Shown here: positions 49,916 to 60,565 of the stretch, piece by piece | Layout: each line of letters opens with the position of its first letter | Position numbering within the stretch: position 1 is the first letter of the stretch | Assembly (NCBI GenBank): GCA_964006375.1 | Contig: OZ023270.1 | Span: 70,657,082 to 70,721,081, forward strand | From: Tillus elongatus | Taxonomy: Eukaryota; Arthropoda; Insecta; Coleoptera; Cleridae | Direction of reading: 5' to 3' | Length of the DNA: 64,000 nucleotides | Position numbers and translations under genes: made by a program | Notes under the pieces: generated by a model | Told to the model about the DNA's origin: nothing | Databases searched by the model: none | Seen by the model: only the letters and a program-made list of their open reading frames with translations

Positions 49916-50237
49916 AATTAACAACACTTGTACTTAGGTTGCTTTTTTAAAAAATTTATTAAACTACTTAAACTATTTAACAACAAACTAGCATAGTTAC
50001 TGCCTAAATTAATACTGAACAAATATTACACAAAACAGTGGCTTTATATAATAATCGGATAAGTGTTCGTTGCAGGTTCTCACGAGAACATGCAGATCTA
50101 GCTTCCTCTGATTTCGCACTGCTGGCACTATCTGCAACCGTCGGCATAATTCGTAGAATCTGCTTATGGGAACTGCTGCATGCAAATGTAACTTGATACC
50201 ATCTACGTGACATATCGTGAGAAGCCATGTGTTAACT
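49916..50237 (-). repeat. 3' LTR
   Basis: 322 bp, nearly identical to the 5' LTR. Confidence 0.93.
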
Positions 50238-50249
50238 CCTCCCCCCATT
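50238..50249 (-). promoter_or_regulatory. Polypurine tract
   Basis: The minus strand reads AATGGGGGGAGG directly before the 3' LTR; it overlaps the env stop codon. It would prime plus-strand DNA synthesis. Confidence 0.8.
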
Positions 50250-51963
50250 AGAGGACGGAACCCTTGGGTTTCGGAATTCTTAAGGGATTTTCCGCTTCTG
50301 CTTTGCTTCTTTCATTCTGCTGGGCACATCTTCTTTTGACAAAAACTGTAATAAATATTGTTGCTAGAAGGATTAATATGATGTAGAGTAGGATCGTCCA
50401 AACACTTGTGTGGTACAACGGGAGTCTAATTTTGTTGGGAATTCTACTTTTTATAGACTGCAGCTGAGCCCTGATGTTGCTTACGTCGTGCAAAGGGACG
50501 TTTTCCAGTTCCATTGCTGGCAATTCTTCTATGTTCATTTTGCTTTCTGGATCTTCTTCCAACTTTGGTAAGGAGAACAATTGTTGTGTCTCAACTGAGC
50601 TCTGCACTGTACTGTATCGTTTACCACCAATCGACAACTGACATCTTGGTTTGAGTGTCACCATATACGTGCCTTGTATAATTTGTGTGTTTTCTTCTCC
50701 CGAGCATTTGATTGACATCTTGGTTTCCTTTGGAGCCACCACCATAAACTGTGTGTTGCCATATTTGGAAACGATAGTCTTGGTAATTTTTACAGTCTCT
50801 TGTTCGCAATTATTGATAGGCTTTTGGAAATTAATTAGCCTAACTTCACAGGGAGGATCTTCACTGACATCTGCTATTGTATCTTCTGTACAGACATAGA
50901 TCTCGTTCGTAAGCTCCTGGCAGGGGTTGTTTCTGAAGGCGTATTGTTGCTCATTTAGGATAAGGTACTTGGATCGAGGTATTATCATTGAGAAGCTGTT
51001 GGGATTGGTTTGTATAGGTAGGGAGTACAGTTGGTAGTAAATATAGTCAGATTTGTCTATAAGTGGAATATCAATTTGGAATATAATTTTATATCCAGTT
51101 TGGATAGACTTGATTTTAAATAATTTTTCATACAAAGATAAGTCATTCTTGCTTACTAATCTAGATTGTGAAATGTATTTTTCTATTACAGGAAGCTCTT
51201 TAATAATGAATTTTGGTTTGATGATAGAAGTGTGAAAAGTATTTAATTTAGAGAACGTTATAGCATTTTCAGTTGTTAATATTATCGATTCTATGACATT
51301 AAATAGGTTAGCGATTTCAGTCAACAGTTCTAGAATATGTGCTCGCTGGAGAACAGGCATGATATTAGTAGCTAAATCTTTAGTAATGTTTTGAAGTGCC
51401 AACATTCTTTTGACAATTTCTTTTTGATTATGAGTTAAAGTATTTACTGTTTGGTTAAATTCGTTTATTGCATTTATCATAACAGATGTTTGTTCGTCAA
51501 ATAGCTCATGCATTCTATTTTGATCATCAGCTAATAATTGAAGGGCTTTGTTGATTCTTTCGCCATCATCAGCATCTAGATTGCCAGTAATTGATTTAAA
51601 AACTGTACCCAAAGGGTTAAGTAAACCTCTCTTAAATCTATACTTATCAGGGAAAATTCTAAGGAAAGTTTCATCTATGTTATCTACAGTATAATTAAGG
51701 GCGATTATAAAATTATGGTATTCAGATCTAAAATTATCACTTAAAGTATTGGCTATAAGATAATATTTATATTTAAGTTTACTGTAGTCAGTAAATAAGG
51801 GTTCCATATTATATACATGTATAAGGCGCCATACGTCATTTTGGCAATAGCTTCTACCTAACTTGCGAGGTAAAAACCCAGGGTTGTTCTTTAAATCTTC
51901 TAGCTGTGGCTGCCCTCTGCATGCCCACCTGAAAGGCGAAGATTTCTTAAATGAGTTACACAT
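50248..51963 (-). CDS. env: Envelope fusion protein of the errantivirus-like element
   Basis: Open frame of 571 codons without lesions. The product resembles the baculovirus F-type fusion protein found in errantiviruses. A furin-type site, RFKR (residues 109-112), is followed by a Gly/Leu-rich probable fusion peptide. Coiled-coil-like sequence follows (roughly 135-190). Paired Cys are spread over roughly 355-450. A single membrane segment (about 522-542) and a short basic tail end it. The first 50 or so residues overlap the integrase C-terminal frame, and no signal peptide is seen there. In errantiviruses env is made from a spliced RNA, so the true start may be downstream or supplied by splicing. 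I infer the function from layout, not from comparison. Confidence 0.85.
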   Translation of the reverse strand: MCNSFKKSSPFRWACRGQPQLEDLKNNPGFLPRKLGRSYCQNDVWRLIHVYNMEPLFTDYSKLKYKYYLIANTLSDNFRSEYHNFIIALNYTVDNIDETFLRIFPDKYRFKRGLLNPLGTVFKSITGNLDADDGERINKALQLLADDQNRMHELFDEQTSVMINAINEFNQTVNTLTHNQKEIVKRMLALQNITKDLATNIMPVLQRAHILELLTEIANLFNVIESIILTTENAITFSKLNTFHTSIIKPKFIIKELPVIEKYISQSRLVSKNDLSLYEKLFKIKSIQTGYKIIFQIDIPLIDKSDYIYYQLYSLPIQTNPNSFSMIIPRSKYLILNEQQYAFRNNPCQELTNEIYVCTEDTIADVSEDPPCEVRLINFQKPINNCEQETVKITKTIVSKYGNTQFMVVAPKETKMSIKCSGEENTQIIQGTYMVTLKPRCQLSIGGKRYSTVQSSVETQQLFSLPKLEEDPESKMNIEELPAMELENVPLHDVSNIRAQLQSIKSRIPNKIRLPLYHTSVWTILLYIILILLATIFITVFVKRRCAQQNERSKAEAENPLRIPKPKGSVL

Positions 51964-52415
51964 TGCTCGTCATTCTTGTGATTTATGAGTAAAGCTTTAT
52001 TATGTTCTAAGAGGGATATTATAGTGTATGGGCCTGTATAGGGGTTTTTGTGCTTCTTGTGAAATCCAGGGGGTATCTTTTTATATACTGTTTGGCCCTC
52101 TTTAAATGGCTGATTAACTTCGACGTTAGTTCTGAGGAGCATTTTTTCTTTCGATTTTTCTATCCGATCTAATACGATATCATAAACTATTTTCATAAAA
52201 TGTTTGTGTTTTTGGTTATATTCTTGGGTGAGTGTAACTTCGGGATCAAAGTTGAAGATTTCTGGGATGTCTCCGAATATTAGCTCAAAAGGTGGTTTGA
52301 GAGTTTGAGAGTGAATGTTTGAATTGTAAGCTAGGATGCAGTAGGGTATTAAGTCAGGAGGTTTTAGATTTGGGTATTTTGTTAGTATATCTTTACTTTT
52401 AGTTAGGGATATCAA
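51900..52415 (-). pseudogene. Integrase C-terminal part
   Basis: Reads PDLIPYCILAYNSNIHSQTL and KPPFELIFGDIPEIF, the end of the integrase core in gypsy-type elements. A C-terminal domain follows (GQTVYKKIPPGFHKKHKNPY, TGPYTIISLLEHNKALLIN). The DDE catalytic stretch is not present upstream. It overlaps the env frame by 64 bp. The first ATG is probably not a real start. Confidence 0.8.
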
Positions 52416-52439
52416 TGATTCATATATTCCGTATGTTAC

Positions 52440-53262
52440 CTGTAAGCTGATACTTACATCGATATTTTTTTTCTTTTCTTTTGTGTACGCATTCCTGTTT
52501 TTGGAAAAATATAAAATATTTTACCAACAATAATGATGTAATAATATGAGTCCGGTGGCAGTATTGTTTAAACTGGTACGAGTGTTTTCCTAATTGAATT
52601 TTAAAGAAGTTTAGACGTGACTTTGTCTAACGATTTTGATATGAACTTTTATAATATTTTACTATCATTGTTATTATTGTTATTATATTATATAGGGTTA
52701 ACCCATTTCGTGTCCCGTCGTTATGTTTCACTAAGTCCTGTAAAATAATCGTTCTATGGCAGAACAATTTAAAGTCTGTCTTTTAAACCTGTAAGCAATA
52801 CACAGTTGTCCATCCGTGGATTATCTTCACCAAAAAAAAAATTTAAATTACGTAATGTACTGTTTAATTACTGATTACAATTTTAACAAGGTAATAACCT
52901 TAAAATTTATTATACATATATATATATATATATATTTTTAAAAAAATATTAATCATGAGCTTAGTTATTTATATTAAAATTGGGTGTTTTTCCTTCAAGA
53001 TCGTTCCTTGTGATTTTAGTCACTTGTTCTTGCTGCTAGGAACTTGAGGCGTAATGTCCGTAATGTGATATTATTAGAATAATTTGGTCCTGTTTCAAGA
53101 GTAGAATTGTTGAGTACGGTCCTGAATATAAATTCTTATCTAATGTTTATATATTTGTAGATTTTATTTACTTGTTACGATAAGTGTGTTTTTACGTCAT
53201 ATTAGTCAGTCTCTTAAGTCCTGTCTCGTTGTCATTTATCTGATTTTCGAGTTTTTAATTTA
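52440..53262. other. Unexplained AT-rich DNA where the integrase core should be
   Basis: About 820 bp with no open frame of note and no recognisable transposon. It contains TTAACCCATTTCGTGTCCCG at 52697 and a short (TA)n at 52915-52935. It sits exactly between the zinc-binding and C-terminal parts of integrase. Confidence 0.6.
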
Positions 53263-53263
53263 T

Positions 53264-54094
53264 TTAGGTAATATAATTTGATTGTTTATTTAATTTGCTT
53301 AATATAAACAGATTGTATTCTTTTTTGTTGCAATATTCGCAAGTCCTAATATAATCTTTAATTTTCTTTCCCATATTTGAAAAAGAGAATTTGTCTTTCA
53401 TCTCTGCATAGGTTTCATCTATGTTTCGATGTCGCTTCTTAGTCTCATGAGAACACATGATTTTGTGTTTAATTTCTGATGCTGTTTCTAATTCTTCCAA
53501 ATTGGGTATTTTTGTTTCAGAACTATTAATCGTATTGGAATTTTTAATTTTTATGGGGTTTGTTTCCAAAATACTCATTTTATTTATTGCGAAATTTTGT
53601 TTATTATTAAAAGTAGATGTTGCTACTTTAGGTTTTGCTTTGCTGATTATATGTTTTGCTGTATTTAACCCAGTTTTTCCTGTATTATCGTACTGGGCTA
53701 AAGGTTCATTCTCATATTGTTCCTTTACTCTTTTCTTATAGCTACCTTGTGCATTATTTGAATGATTACTTGACTTATTAGTAAAATTTAACTGGTTTTT
53801 GCTTCTTTTTTGTACATCCTGTATATTATTTAAACTAATATGATCAGTCTCCTCATTACAATATACGTTTGTAGTGGGAACTTCACCTAAACGGCTATGT
53901 GGGCTTTTGTTTAATTGAATTATCTTATTATTACTGGCAAACCAAGAATGTACATACCTCATAATGCTATCATTGTCCTGTTGAACTATCTTCGTTGGTT
54001 TTGATGCATCAGCTAGGTCAACAGAATGCATTTGTCGACGGTCGCTTGCGTAATTGTTCAAGTTCAGGTTTAAATTATTTCTATAGTCATTCAA
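53264..54094 (-). CDS. Reading frame ending in an integrase zinc-binding domain
   Basis: 276 codons. The C-terminal third carries an HHCC zinc finger: H-x5-H-x29-C-x2-C around RHRNIDETYAEMKDKF and CEYC, as at the N-terminus of gypsy integrases. The preceding 200 residues (HSVDLADASKP, LGEVPTTNVYCNEETDHIS, many Asn/Lys) are not recognised as protease or reverse transcriptase; they may be a shortened pol linker. It is open but cannot give an active enzyme alone. Confidence 0.65.
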   Translation of the reverse strand: MNDYRNNLNLNLNNYASDRRQMHSVDLADASKPTKIVQQDNDSIMRYVHSWFASNNKIIQLNKSPHSRLGEVPTTNVYCNEETDHISLNNIQDVQKRSKNQLNFTNKSSNHSNNAQGSYKKRVKEQYENEPLAQYDNTGKTGLNTAKHIISKAKPKVATSTFNNKQNFAINKMSILETNPIKIKNSNTINSSETKIPNLEELETASEIKHKIMCSHETKKRHRNIDETYAEMKDKFSFSNMGKKIKDYIRTCEYCNKKEYNLFILSKLNKQSNYIT

Positions 54095-54174
54095 TATCTC
54101 CTTATAAATACAACTACTATCACTGCCCTTCTTAGGAACATTACCTGTTTGAACATTTACACTATTAATATCTC

Positions 54175-55473
54175 CTATCGATTGTCCGTAGACGTGCCTG
54201 CTATAGGAAAATTTTGATCTTCACGATCGTAAATTTCGGAAGGTGTATCAATCTCATGGGTAAATAGTTCGTCAGAATTAAACCTTGTTCCTGGAACTGT
54301 GGACCTGTGCTGATTAGCAGGGAAGTTATTTCTTCTTGACTGTGTTGAAAAATTATTGGAATGTCTTGTAAACCTTGTGTTGCCACTCGAAGTATCCATG
54401 GGTTCAGGATATCTGTTTTGGAAATGTTCTCGTGGGTTTTCTGGTTTAAAAGAGGGCGGTCTAGAAAATTGTGAATTCTGATTATTCTGGCTTTGATATT
54501 GGGAAGTATTCCTAAATTGTGAGGTTTGATTACTTTGGCTCTGATATTGGGGATTATTTCTAAATGGTTTCTGAAATTGCATAACTGGAAAGTTTTGGGG
54601 AGTAGAACGATTGTTAAAAGACCTGGTTTGTGGATTGGGGTTTTTATTATTTGGCGATGTATAATTGCCTGATTTAAGAAATGTCCTATCTCTATACTCG
54701 TAATTTTCTTCCAGAACTATAAACTTAAGAGCATCTTCAATAGATGCAGGTGCAGTGGATCTTACTACCATTCCTAGAGGGTTTCTAAGTCCCCCGAGGA
54801 ACGCTTTTAATGTTTGTTGAGCATAAATTGCTCTTTTCACTTCTAATATTTGTTGATTGTCTTCATTACAAATTAAATTAGAGACCAGAAGTTGTTCAAT
54901 ATATCTACACCTATTACTAAATGTTAAAGCATCCTCATTATGTTTCTGCTTGAGTGTTAAAAGTTCGCTCAAAAGACTAGTGTCGTCTCGTTGGTCTGTG
55001 AAGTTTTGCACTATAGCTTGTCTTAGGTCTTGCCAATTATTAATAATTTTTGTGCTAATTATAAGTCTAGCTTGACTGGTTAATTTTGACTGTATAAAAT
55101 TAACTAAAAAATGATTCAAATATAATCTTTCATCTTCAGCGTTATAAAATGTGTTCATAATGAGATCGCATGCCTTAAGAAAGTTACCAACATTTGCCGG
55201 TTCCCCATTGAACTCAGGTATCATCTTTAAATAGAATTCACTAAAGTTGTTTGCCATATTGTTAGCTTGGGCCATGTTTATGCTAAATTCTGTGGTATTA
55301 ATTAAGTTACTATGAATTTGTTTTACAAGACTAATACTATTACGAGTAAAATTATTCTGAACTTCCTGTTCAACAATATTAATATCTAAATTATTTTCTT
55401 CAGGAATGACTTCTAAGTTATTTTTAAAATTAAACTGATTAAGTCTGCTTATTAATTCATCAATATCCGACAT
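54175..55473 (-). CDS. gag: Gag polyprotein of the errantivirus-like element
   Basis: About 432 codons from MSDIDELISRLNQFNF, which I prefer to an upstream ATG (55581) whose first 36 residues are unlike the rest. A capsid-like region lies at roughly residues 75-240 (FLKACDLIMNTFY, LISTKIINNWQDLRQAIVQN, AFLGGLRNPLGMVVRS). A Gln/Asn/Arg-rich C-terminus (SQFRNTSQYQSQNNQNSQF) takes the place of a CCHC zinc knuckle, as in other errantiviruses. Fully open. It would form the particle shell. Confidence 0.85.
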   Translation of the reverse strand: MSDIDELISRLNQFNFKNNLEVIPEENNLDINIVEQEVQNNFTRNSISLVKQIHSNLINTTEFSINMAQANNMANNFSEFYLKMIPEFNGEPANVGNFLKACDLIMNTFYNAEDERLYLNHFLVNFIQSKLTSQARLIISTKIINNWQDLRQAIVQNFTDQRDDTSLLSELLTLKQKHNEDALTFSNRCRYIEQLLVSNLICNEDNQQILEVKRAIYAQQTLKAFLGGLRNPLGMVVRSTAPASIEDALKFIVLEENYEYRDRTFLKSGNYTSPNNKNPNPQTRSFNNRSTPQNFPVMQFQKPFRNNPQYQSQSNQTSQFRNTSQYQSQNNQNSQFSRPPSFKPENPREHFQNRYPEPMDTSSGNTRFTRHSNNFSTQSRRNNFPANQHRSTVPGTRFNSDELFTHEIDTPSEIYDREDQNFPIAGTSTDNR

Positions 55474-55613
55474 ATATTCACATACATAAGACAAAGGAAC
55501 AGAGAAAATATAGGAGAGCAACTTACAGTAATAGTAGGAACCAGATGACCATTTATTCTTCTTAAAAAACCAAGGAACCAATATTCTTTTGATGCCTTAG
55601 GTTGCTGGGAGAT

Positions 55614-55631
55614 CCGTCACCGACTGCGCCA
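55614..55631 (-). promoter_or_regulatory. tRNA-Ser primer-binding site
   Basis: The plus strand reads ACCGACTGCGCCA at 55619-55631, the 3' end of an insect serine tRNA with CCA. It overlaps the LTR end by one base, as in the 17.6/297/ZAM group. Confidence 0.85.
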
Positions 55632-55953
55632 ATTAACAACACTTGTACTTAGGTTGCTTTTTTAAAAAAAATTATTAAACTACTTAAACTATTTAACAAC
55701 AAACTAGCATAGTTACTGCCTAAATTAATACTGAACAAATATTACACAAAACAGTGGCTTTATATAATAATCGGATAAGTGTTCGTTGCAGGTTCTCACG
55801 AGAACATGCAGATCTAGCTTCCTCTGATTTCGCACTGCTGGCACTATCTGCAACCGTCGGCATAATTCGTAGAATCTGCTTATGGGAACTGCTGCATGCA
55901 AATGTAACTTGATACCATCTACGTGACATATCGTGAGAAGCCATGTGTTAACT
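55631..55953 (-). repeat. 5' LTR
   Basis: 323 bp. A TATA-like TATATAAAG (minus strand, about 55758-55766) could drive transcription toward gag. Confidence 0.93.
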
Positions 55954-55957
55954 CGCG

Positions 55958-56607
55958 TCTTTGCGAGCGATTTTCTTTATTATCAAATCGCAAACATGTA
56001 AGCAAAAATTCTAACCGTCTTTGGGCCATAGTTACTCGAAATATTTCAAAACCGGTTCCGTCAGTTTTCCATAAATCATTCAGTAAACGGTGGTTGTTTC
56101 GAAAAATTCCTGCTAAATATAGCAGTTCGAATAAAGCTTTTAGTTCTATATTATTTGTAGGTTGATAATAAGAAGATTTCTCCCATTCACGTGTTTTTTC
56201 CTCAATTCGTTGATTTGTCCACCGCGTAATATCGTTTATCATTTCTTCATCGATGAAAATAAGAAAACATTCAAGAGGACTTTTTTTATCTCTAGCGGAT
56301 CTTTTGACACCAGGCAATTGAGTTATCAGGTTCTCGCCTCGGGTTCTCACATTCCTGTTATAATATGTTTTTCTCCATTTAGTTCCATTTTTCCCTAAAT
56401 AGTATTAGTGGTAACACCGGCAGCTTCCATAAGTTTACCTTGTCCATCTTCATTATTTGCTTCCTGCTCAACATCTGGATAGTCACTGTTTATGCTTACA
56501 TTGTCTATCTCACTCTCATCGTCTGATTCAATTACTTCTTCATCTTCGCTTTGCACCTCCTTCCACAGATCCTGGAGGCGACGCATTTCCTTTTCGTAGT
56601 CTCCCAT
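55958..56607 (-). pseudogene. piggyBac transposase 2, N-terminal part
   Basis: Start MGDYEKEMRRLQDLWKEVQS, then an acidic region. A frameshift near 56400 leads to GTKWRKTYYNRNVRTRGENL, LPGVKRSARDKKSPLECFLI, and YYQPTNNIELKALFELLYLA, FRVTMAQRRLEFLLTCLRF. It ends at RSQRR, where the CGCG target of the errantivirus-like element lies. Only one lesion is seen in this half. Confidence 0.9.
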
Positions 56608-56959
56608 AGTTAACCTAATGATTTCAAGGGCTGGTGAATTATATCGACATTTAATAAGGAAACATACCTCAAAATTTGAAGCAAAGGCGCGTAAACTGCG
56701 ATAGAAATTTATTTGAGAAATGTTCGAATTTTGTAACACAATCCGACACGTGGGGTTTGGCAAACCCTAGGTAAACTAAACCGTTCATTAACACAAACTC
56801 TAGCAAACTGTTGTGAAAATGGCTCCGCACGCTAAGAGGCTCGACAATTTCCGAAAGCTAACGAGAGGGATATGCATGTGAGCGCGGTATTTTTGAAATC
56901 GTCGGACATTTTAGTTATCTCTGGGTTTGTCACACCCCACATGTCGAACGCCGGGTTAA

Positions 56960-57032
56960 CTTGCTTTTTTCACCTCGGCTCTACATTCTTTATTCATCCA
57001 ATACTTTTTTCTTTACTTTTGTCTCTTTGCTA

Positions 57033-57033
<1 letters not shown>
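56960..57033 (-). pseudogene. LINE fragment split by piggyBac-2 (upstream part)
   Basis: The minus strand reads KSIGWMNKECRAEVKKAS in two frames, which joins across TTAA to the part at 48072-48502. The motif WxxxECxxAVxxK is usual in this linker. Confidence 0.6.

Positions 57034-57123
<90 letters not shown>
57034..57123. repeat. (TA)n microsatellite
   Basis: Pure TA repeat at the right edge of the LINE fragment. Confidence 0.97.
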
Positions 57124-57124
<1 letters not shown>

Positions 57125-58015
57125 GCACAAATTTTCTGATTCTTCGAATTTTTTCTACGAAGACTCGCTAAAAGTATTGCTTTTACAGCAATTTGAATTA
57201 AAGTGATTGATATATTTTACCTGGACAAAAAATAATTTAGTCCTTTAATTATAATATGCGTAGTTTTAGCATAACAAGAGTGCCATACTAACGTCACATG
57301 TCACAAAGCTTTAGAAAAATGTAAATCAACTTATGTTGAATTCAATTCGGATTACATATGGCGGTCACGGAATAAAGCTAATTCTGAACTTTTGCATTAA
57401 GAACTTTATAGAGCTCAATTTTGAAGGAAACTCATTTTGAATGCACAATCGCAATTTGACTAATTTTTACGTACAATTCAACGCCGAACGTTTGAGACGA
57501 CAGAGCTGATGACGTAGACGTGAAGAGAGACAGAAAACATGAATATTCATCAGGAATTTTCCTACAAAACGATTCAATTGAAATTAAAATATTTCGATGG
57601 AACGAACTGAAAGCTGGTGCTTCTGTATTAGTTCCCTTTTGATCTCAGCTCTAACCGCATTCATCGGGAATTATTCGCCGATGTTTAAATATTTCTAACA
57701 ACTACAGCAGACCGATGAAGTTATTCAGACAAGAGGAATGGTTGTTCCCTTGAGGAACATTGCTGCTTTGTGTTTTATAATGAACGGTATTGATTTTAGT
57801 TCAAAGTACTTCTGTTACATTCTTCAACATTTATACTGACAACGAACGTATCAAGTAGATGCTATTCTTGTTATTCCAGTAGTAGCTTAAGCCGCAAAGG
57901 TAAATGTAAAACGTCTAAGATCAACTTTCGTTCGCTTTTCTACACGTCAAAGTTAAGGAACTTGAATAACACTTTTTTTGAACGAGTTCTCTAACTTTCA
58001 AGAATTAAAAAAATC
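57124..58015. other. No gene recognised
   Basis: The first 45 bp (TTCGAATTTTTTCTACGAAG, ACTCGCTAA) may be a decayed H end. The rest is AT-rich with no recognisable signal. Confidence 0.4.
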
Positions 58016-58255
58016 TGGACGCCGAAAGTCCGTTATGGTAGTGCATTTTCATATAAAGCTTTTTAGTAGCAAATATGTCTTCTTTTAAAGAAGGCAAGTA
58101 TCAAACTTGGTTACCTGTATAACCTATTTGGTAGAAAGAGTGTGCCATATTTCATAAAAATAACTTTATTGTTCGGAAAAGTTGAAAAATTTTCCGAAAA
58201 TATACTTAAGTGTTCCCGAAAAACTGGTGCGATTTTCCTGGCCTACGAACCTATT
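58016..58255 (-). repeat. H repeat, module B with hairpin end
   Basis: Starts CTGGACGCCGAAAGTCCGTT (two changes from consensus), then AGTAGCAAATATGTC, GGTTACCTGTATAACC and GTGTTCCCGAAAAACTGG. Confidence 0.65.
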
Positions 58256-58524
58256 CAATCTATTTACCCACCTGCAAAGATATAAATATTCACAAAAAGC
58301 TTTCGACGAAACTTTCAAAAAAATATTTGCTTGAAAATTTGCAAACATGTTTTTAACGAAAATCTGAAAACGGATTTTTTTACAATAATTCATTCAACAT
58401 TTATTACGAAAATTTCACAAAAATGTTACAAAAAATTGATTTGTACGGAAACACACAAGAATTTCTGCAATAACGAAATAAATATCTTCTATTCATTGAT
58501 TGTTGTTGCCCTTACTTGGTGAAA
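58256..58524. other. Low-complexity AT-rich DNA
   Basis: Rich in AAAAT/CGAAAAT words (ACGAAAATCTGAAAACGG, ACGAAAATTTCACAAAA). Nothing recognised. Confidence 0.4.
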
Positions 58525-58795
58525 CTGGTCCATACTACATATAGGCTTGGAGAGTACTGCTCTGGCTTCACTGTTGATTTTCGTTTTTGTAGGTGAAAGA
58601 CGTAGCCAGCGCGTAAGCTAACTGGAGCAAGTGACCCTTATGAATTCTAGACTATGTTCTGATATGATGTTTTGATCAAAAAATTTATCAAATTGAAAAT
58701 AAAATGAAACACAGATGACAGATGAGGCTTTCAAAATGTCTACGTGATGTATGTCAATATTTAACATAAAAATAGAACTAGCCTATAATAACTAT
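58525..58795. repeat. Fold-back repeat family copy
   Basis: Left part (AGGCTTGGAGAGTACT, GAAAGACGTAGCCAGCGCG, GCTAACTGGAGCAAGTG) matches 5910-6010. The right part (ATTTAACATAAAAATAGAAC) matches the complement of 36880-36910. Confidence 0.65.
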
Positions 58796-59019
58796 GATAG
58801 CAGTTACAACAATAAAATAACTAAACAATAACAGTATAAAAGCAGTCTCTATACAACGAAATTATTGACATACATCAACTCATTATCTTATAACAACTTT
58901 TTTGAAAGAATATTTAAATTTATTTTCTTTGACTTATTTAATTAAAAAGAAGAATATCCAAGAAAGGGGAATTCATTAAATCAGTTTGCTGGTGTAGTTT
59001 TTGTGTAAATTATGTGGAT

Positions 59020-59251
59020 AGGTTCGTTGCCCAGGAAAATCAGGCTAGTTTTATTGGGAAAATTTTAAATTTATCTTCGGAAAATTTTTGTACATTTTCA
59101 AACAAAAAGCTGGTTTGATAAAATAAGGTACATTGTTCCTACTACAAAGGGCACATTATCTACTAAATACCAAGTCCTTAAAAAAAGATATGTAACATTA
59201 AAAACAGTTCTATGAAAATTCGCTACCATAACGCACTTGCTGCGTCCAGAC
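59020..59251 (+). repeat. H repeat, module B
   Basis: GGTTCGTTGCCCAGGAAAAT, TTTGTACATTTTCAAAC, then the hairpin end ACGCACTTGCTGCGTCCAGA. Confidence 0.7.
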
Positions 59252-59421
59252 TTTAGTGAATTTTACTAAAATATTTCCAGAAAATTCATGTCAAATAGAC
59301 CCCTTCTCTGATGTTTTGGCAGTAGTTTTAATTAGCTATTAACTTACAGTTCGTTGGGTAGGAGACCAATTTTTTCGGGAACATTTTAAGTTTATTTTCG
59401 GAAATTTTCTATACATTTTAG

Positions 59422-60345
<924 letters not shown>

Positions 60346-60369
60346 AGACCTTTTTTTTAACTTTTACAG

Positions 60370-60565
60370 CTAAAGTAGTATTACTATGTGAAAACTGGAA
60401 CCTGTGATGAGCACTGATAAGTACACTTGGCGAACCCAAATCACCACAACACATATTTTTGAAAAGATCTTACGATCGTTTCACTAACCACATTAGCATC
60501 ATCAGAGGATGAAAAATTTAGAATTAAAAAAAATGTTGTGGTGATTTGGGATCTTCAAGTGTACT
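60370..60565. repeat. Penelope-like terminal fragment with inverted 32-bp edges
   Basis: GTACACTTGG..ACCCAAATCACCACAACA (60421-60452) recurs inverted at 60533-60565. Between them CATTAGCATCATCAGAGGAT resembles Penelope-like terminal repeats. Confidence 0.4.
60474..60505 (-). ncRNA. Possible second hammerhead-type motif
   Basis: The minus strand reads CTGATGA, then CTAA-TGTGG-TTAG (stem II), then GAAA CGATC. This is the hammerhead core order with a very short stem III. Stem I pairing is weak. Confidence 0.45.

Larger units (their letters stand above)
49916..55953 (-). mobile_element. Errantivirus-like LTR retrotransposon, young, lacking reverse transcriptase
   Basis: Order on the minus strand: 5' LTR (55631-55953), primer-binding site, gag, an integrase N-terminal piece, unexplained DNA, an integrase C-terminal piece, env, polypurine tract, 3' LTR (49916-50237). 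The LTRs differ only by about one substitution and one indel near 49950/55665. They begin AGTTAAC and end TTAATT, as in the gypsy/17.6 group. Protease, reverse transcriptase, RNase H and the integrase DDE core are absent. This is an old-virus-type sequence in a genome; gag and env are still open, so it probably spread with help from a complete copy. Confidence 0.92.

Noticed and set aside
52690..52720. TTAACCC as a piggyBac end inside the errantivirus-like element
   Set aside because: No matching GGGTTAA partner within range; could be chance.
55720..55944. 74-codon frame found identically at 50004-50228
   Set aside because: Lies inside the LTRs; identical because the LTRs are nearly identical, not because it is a gene.
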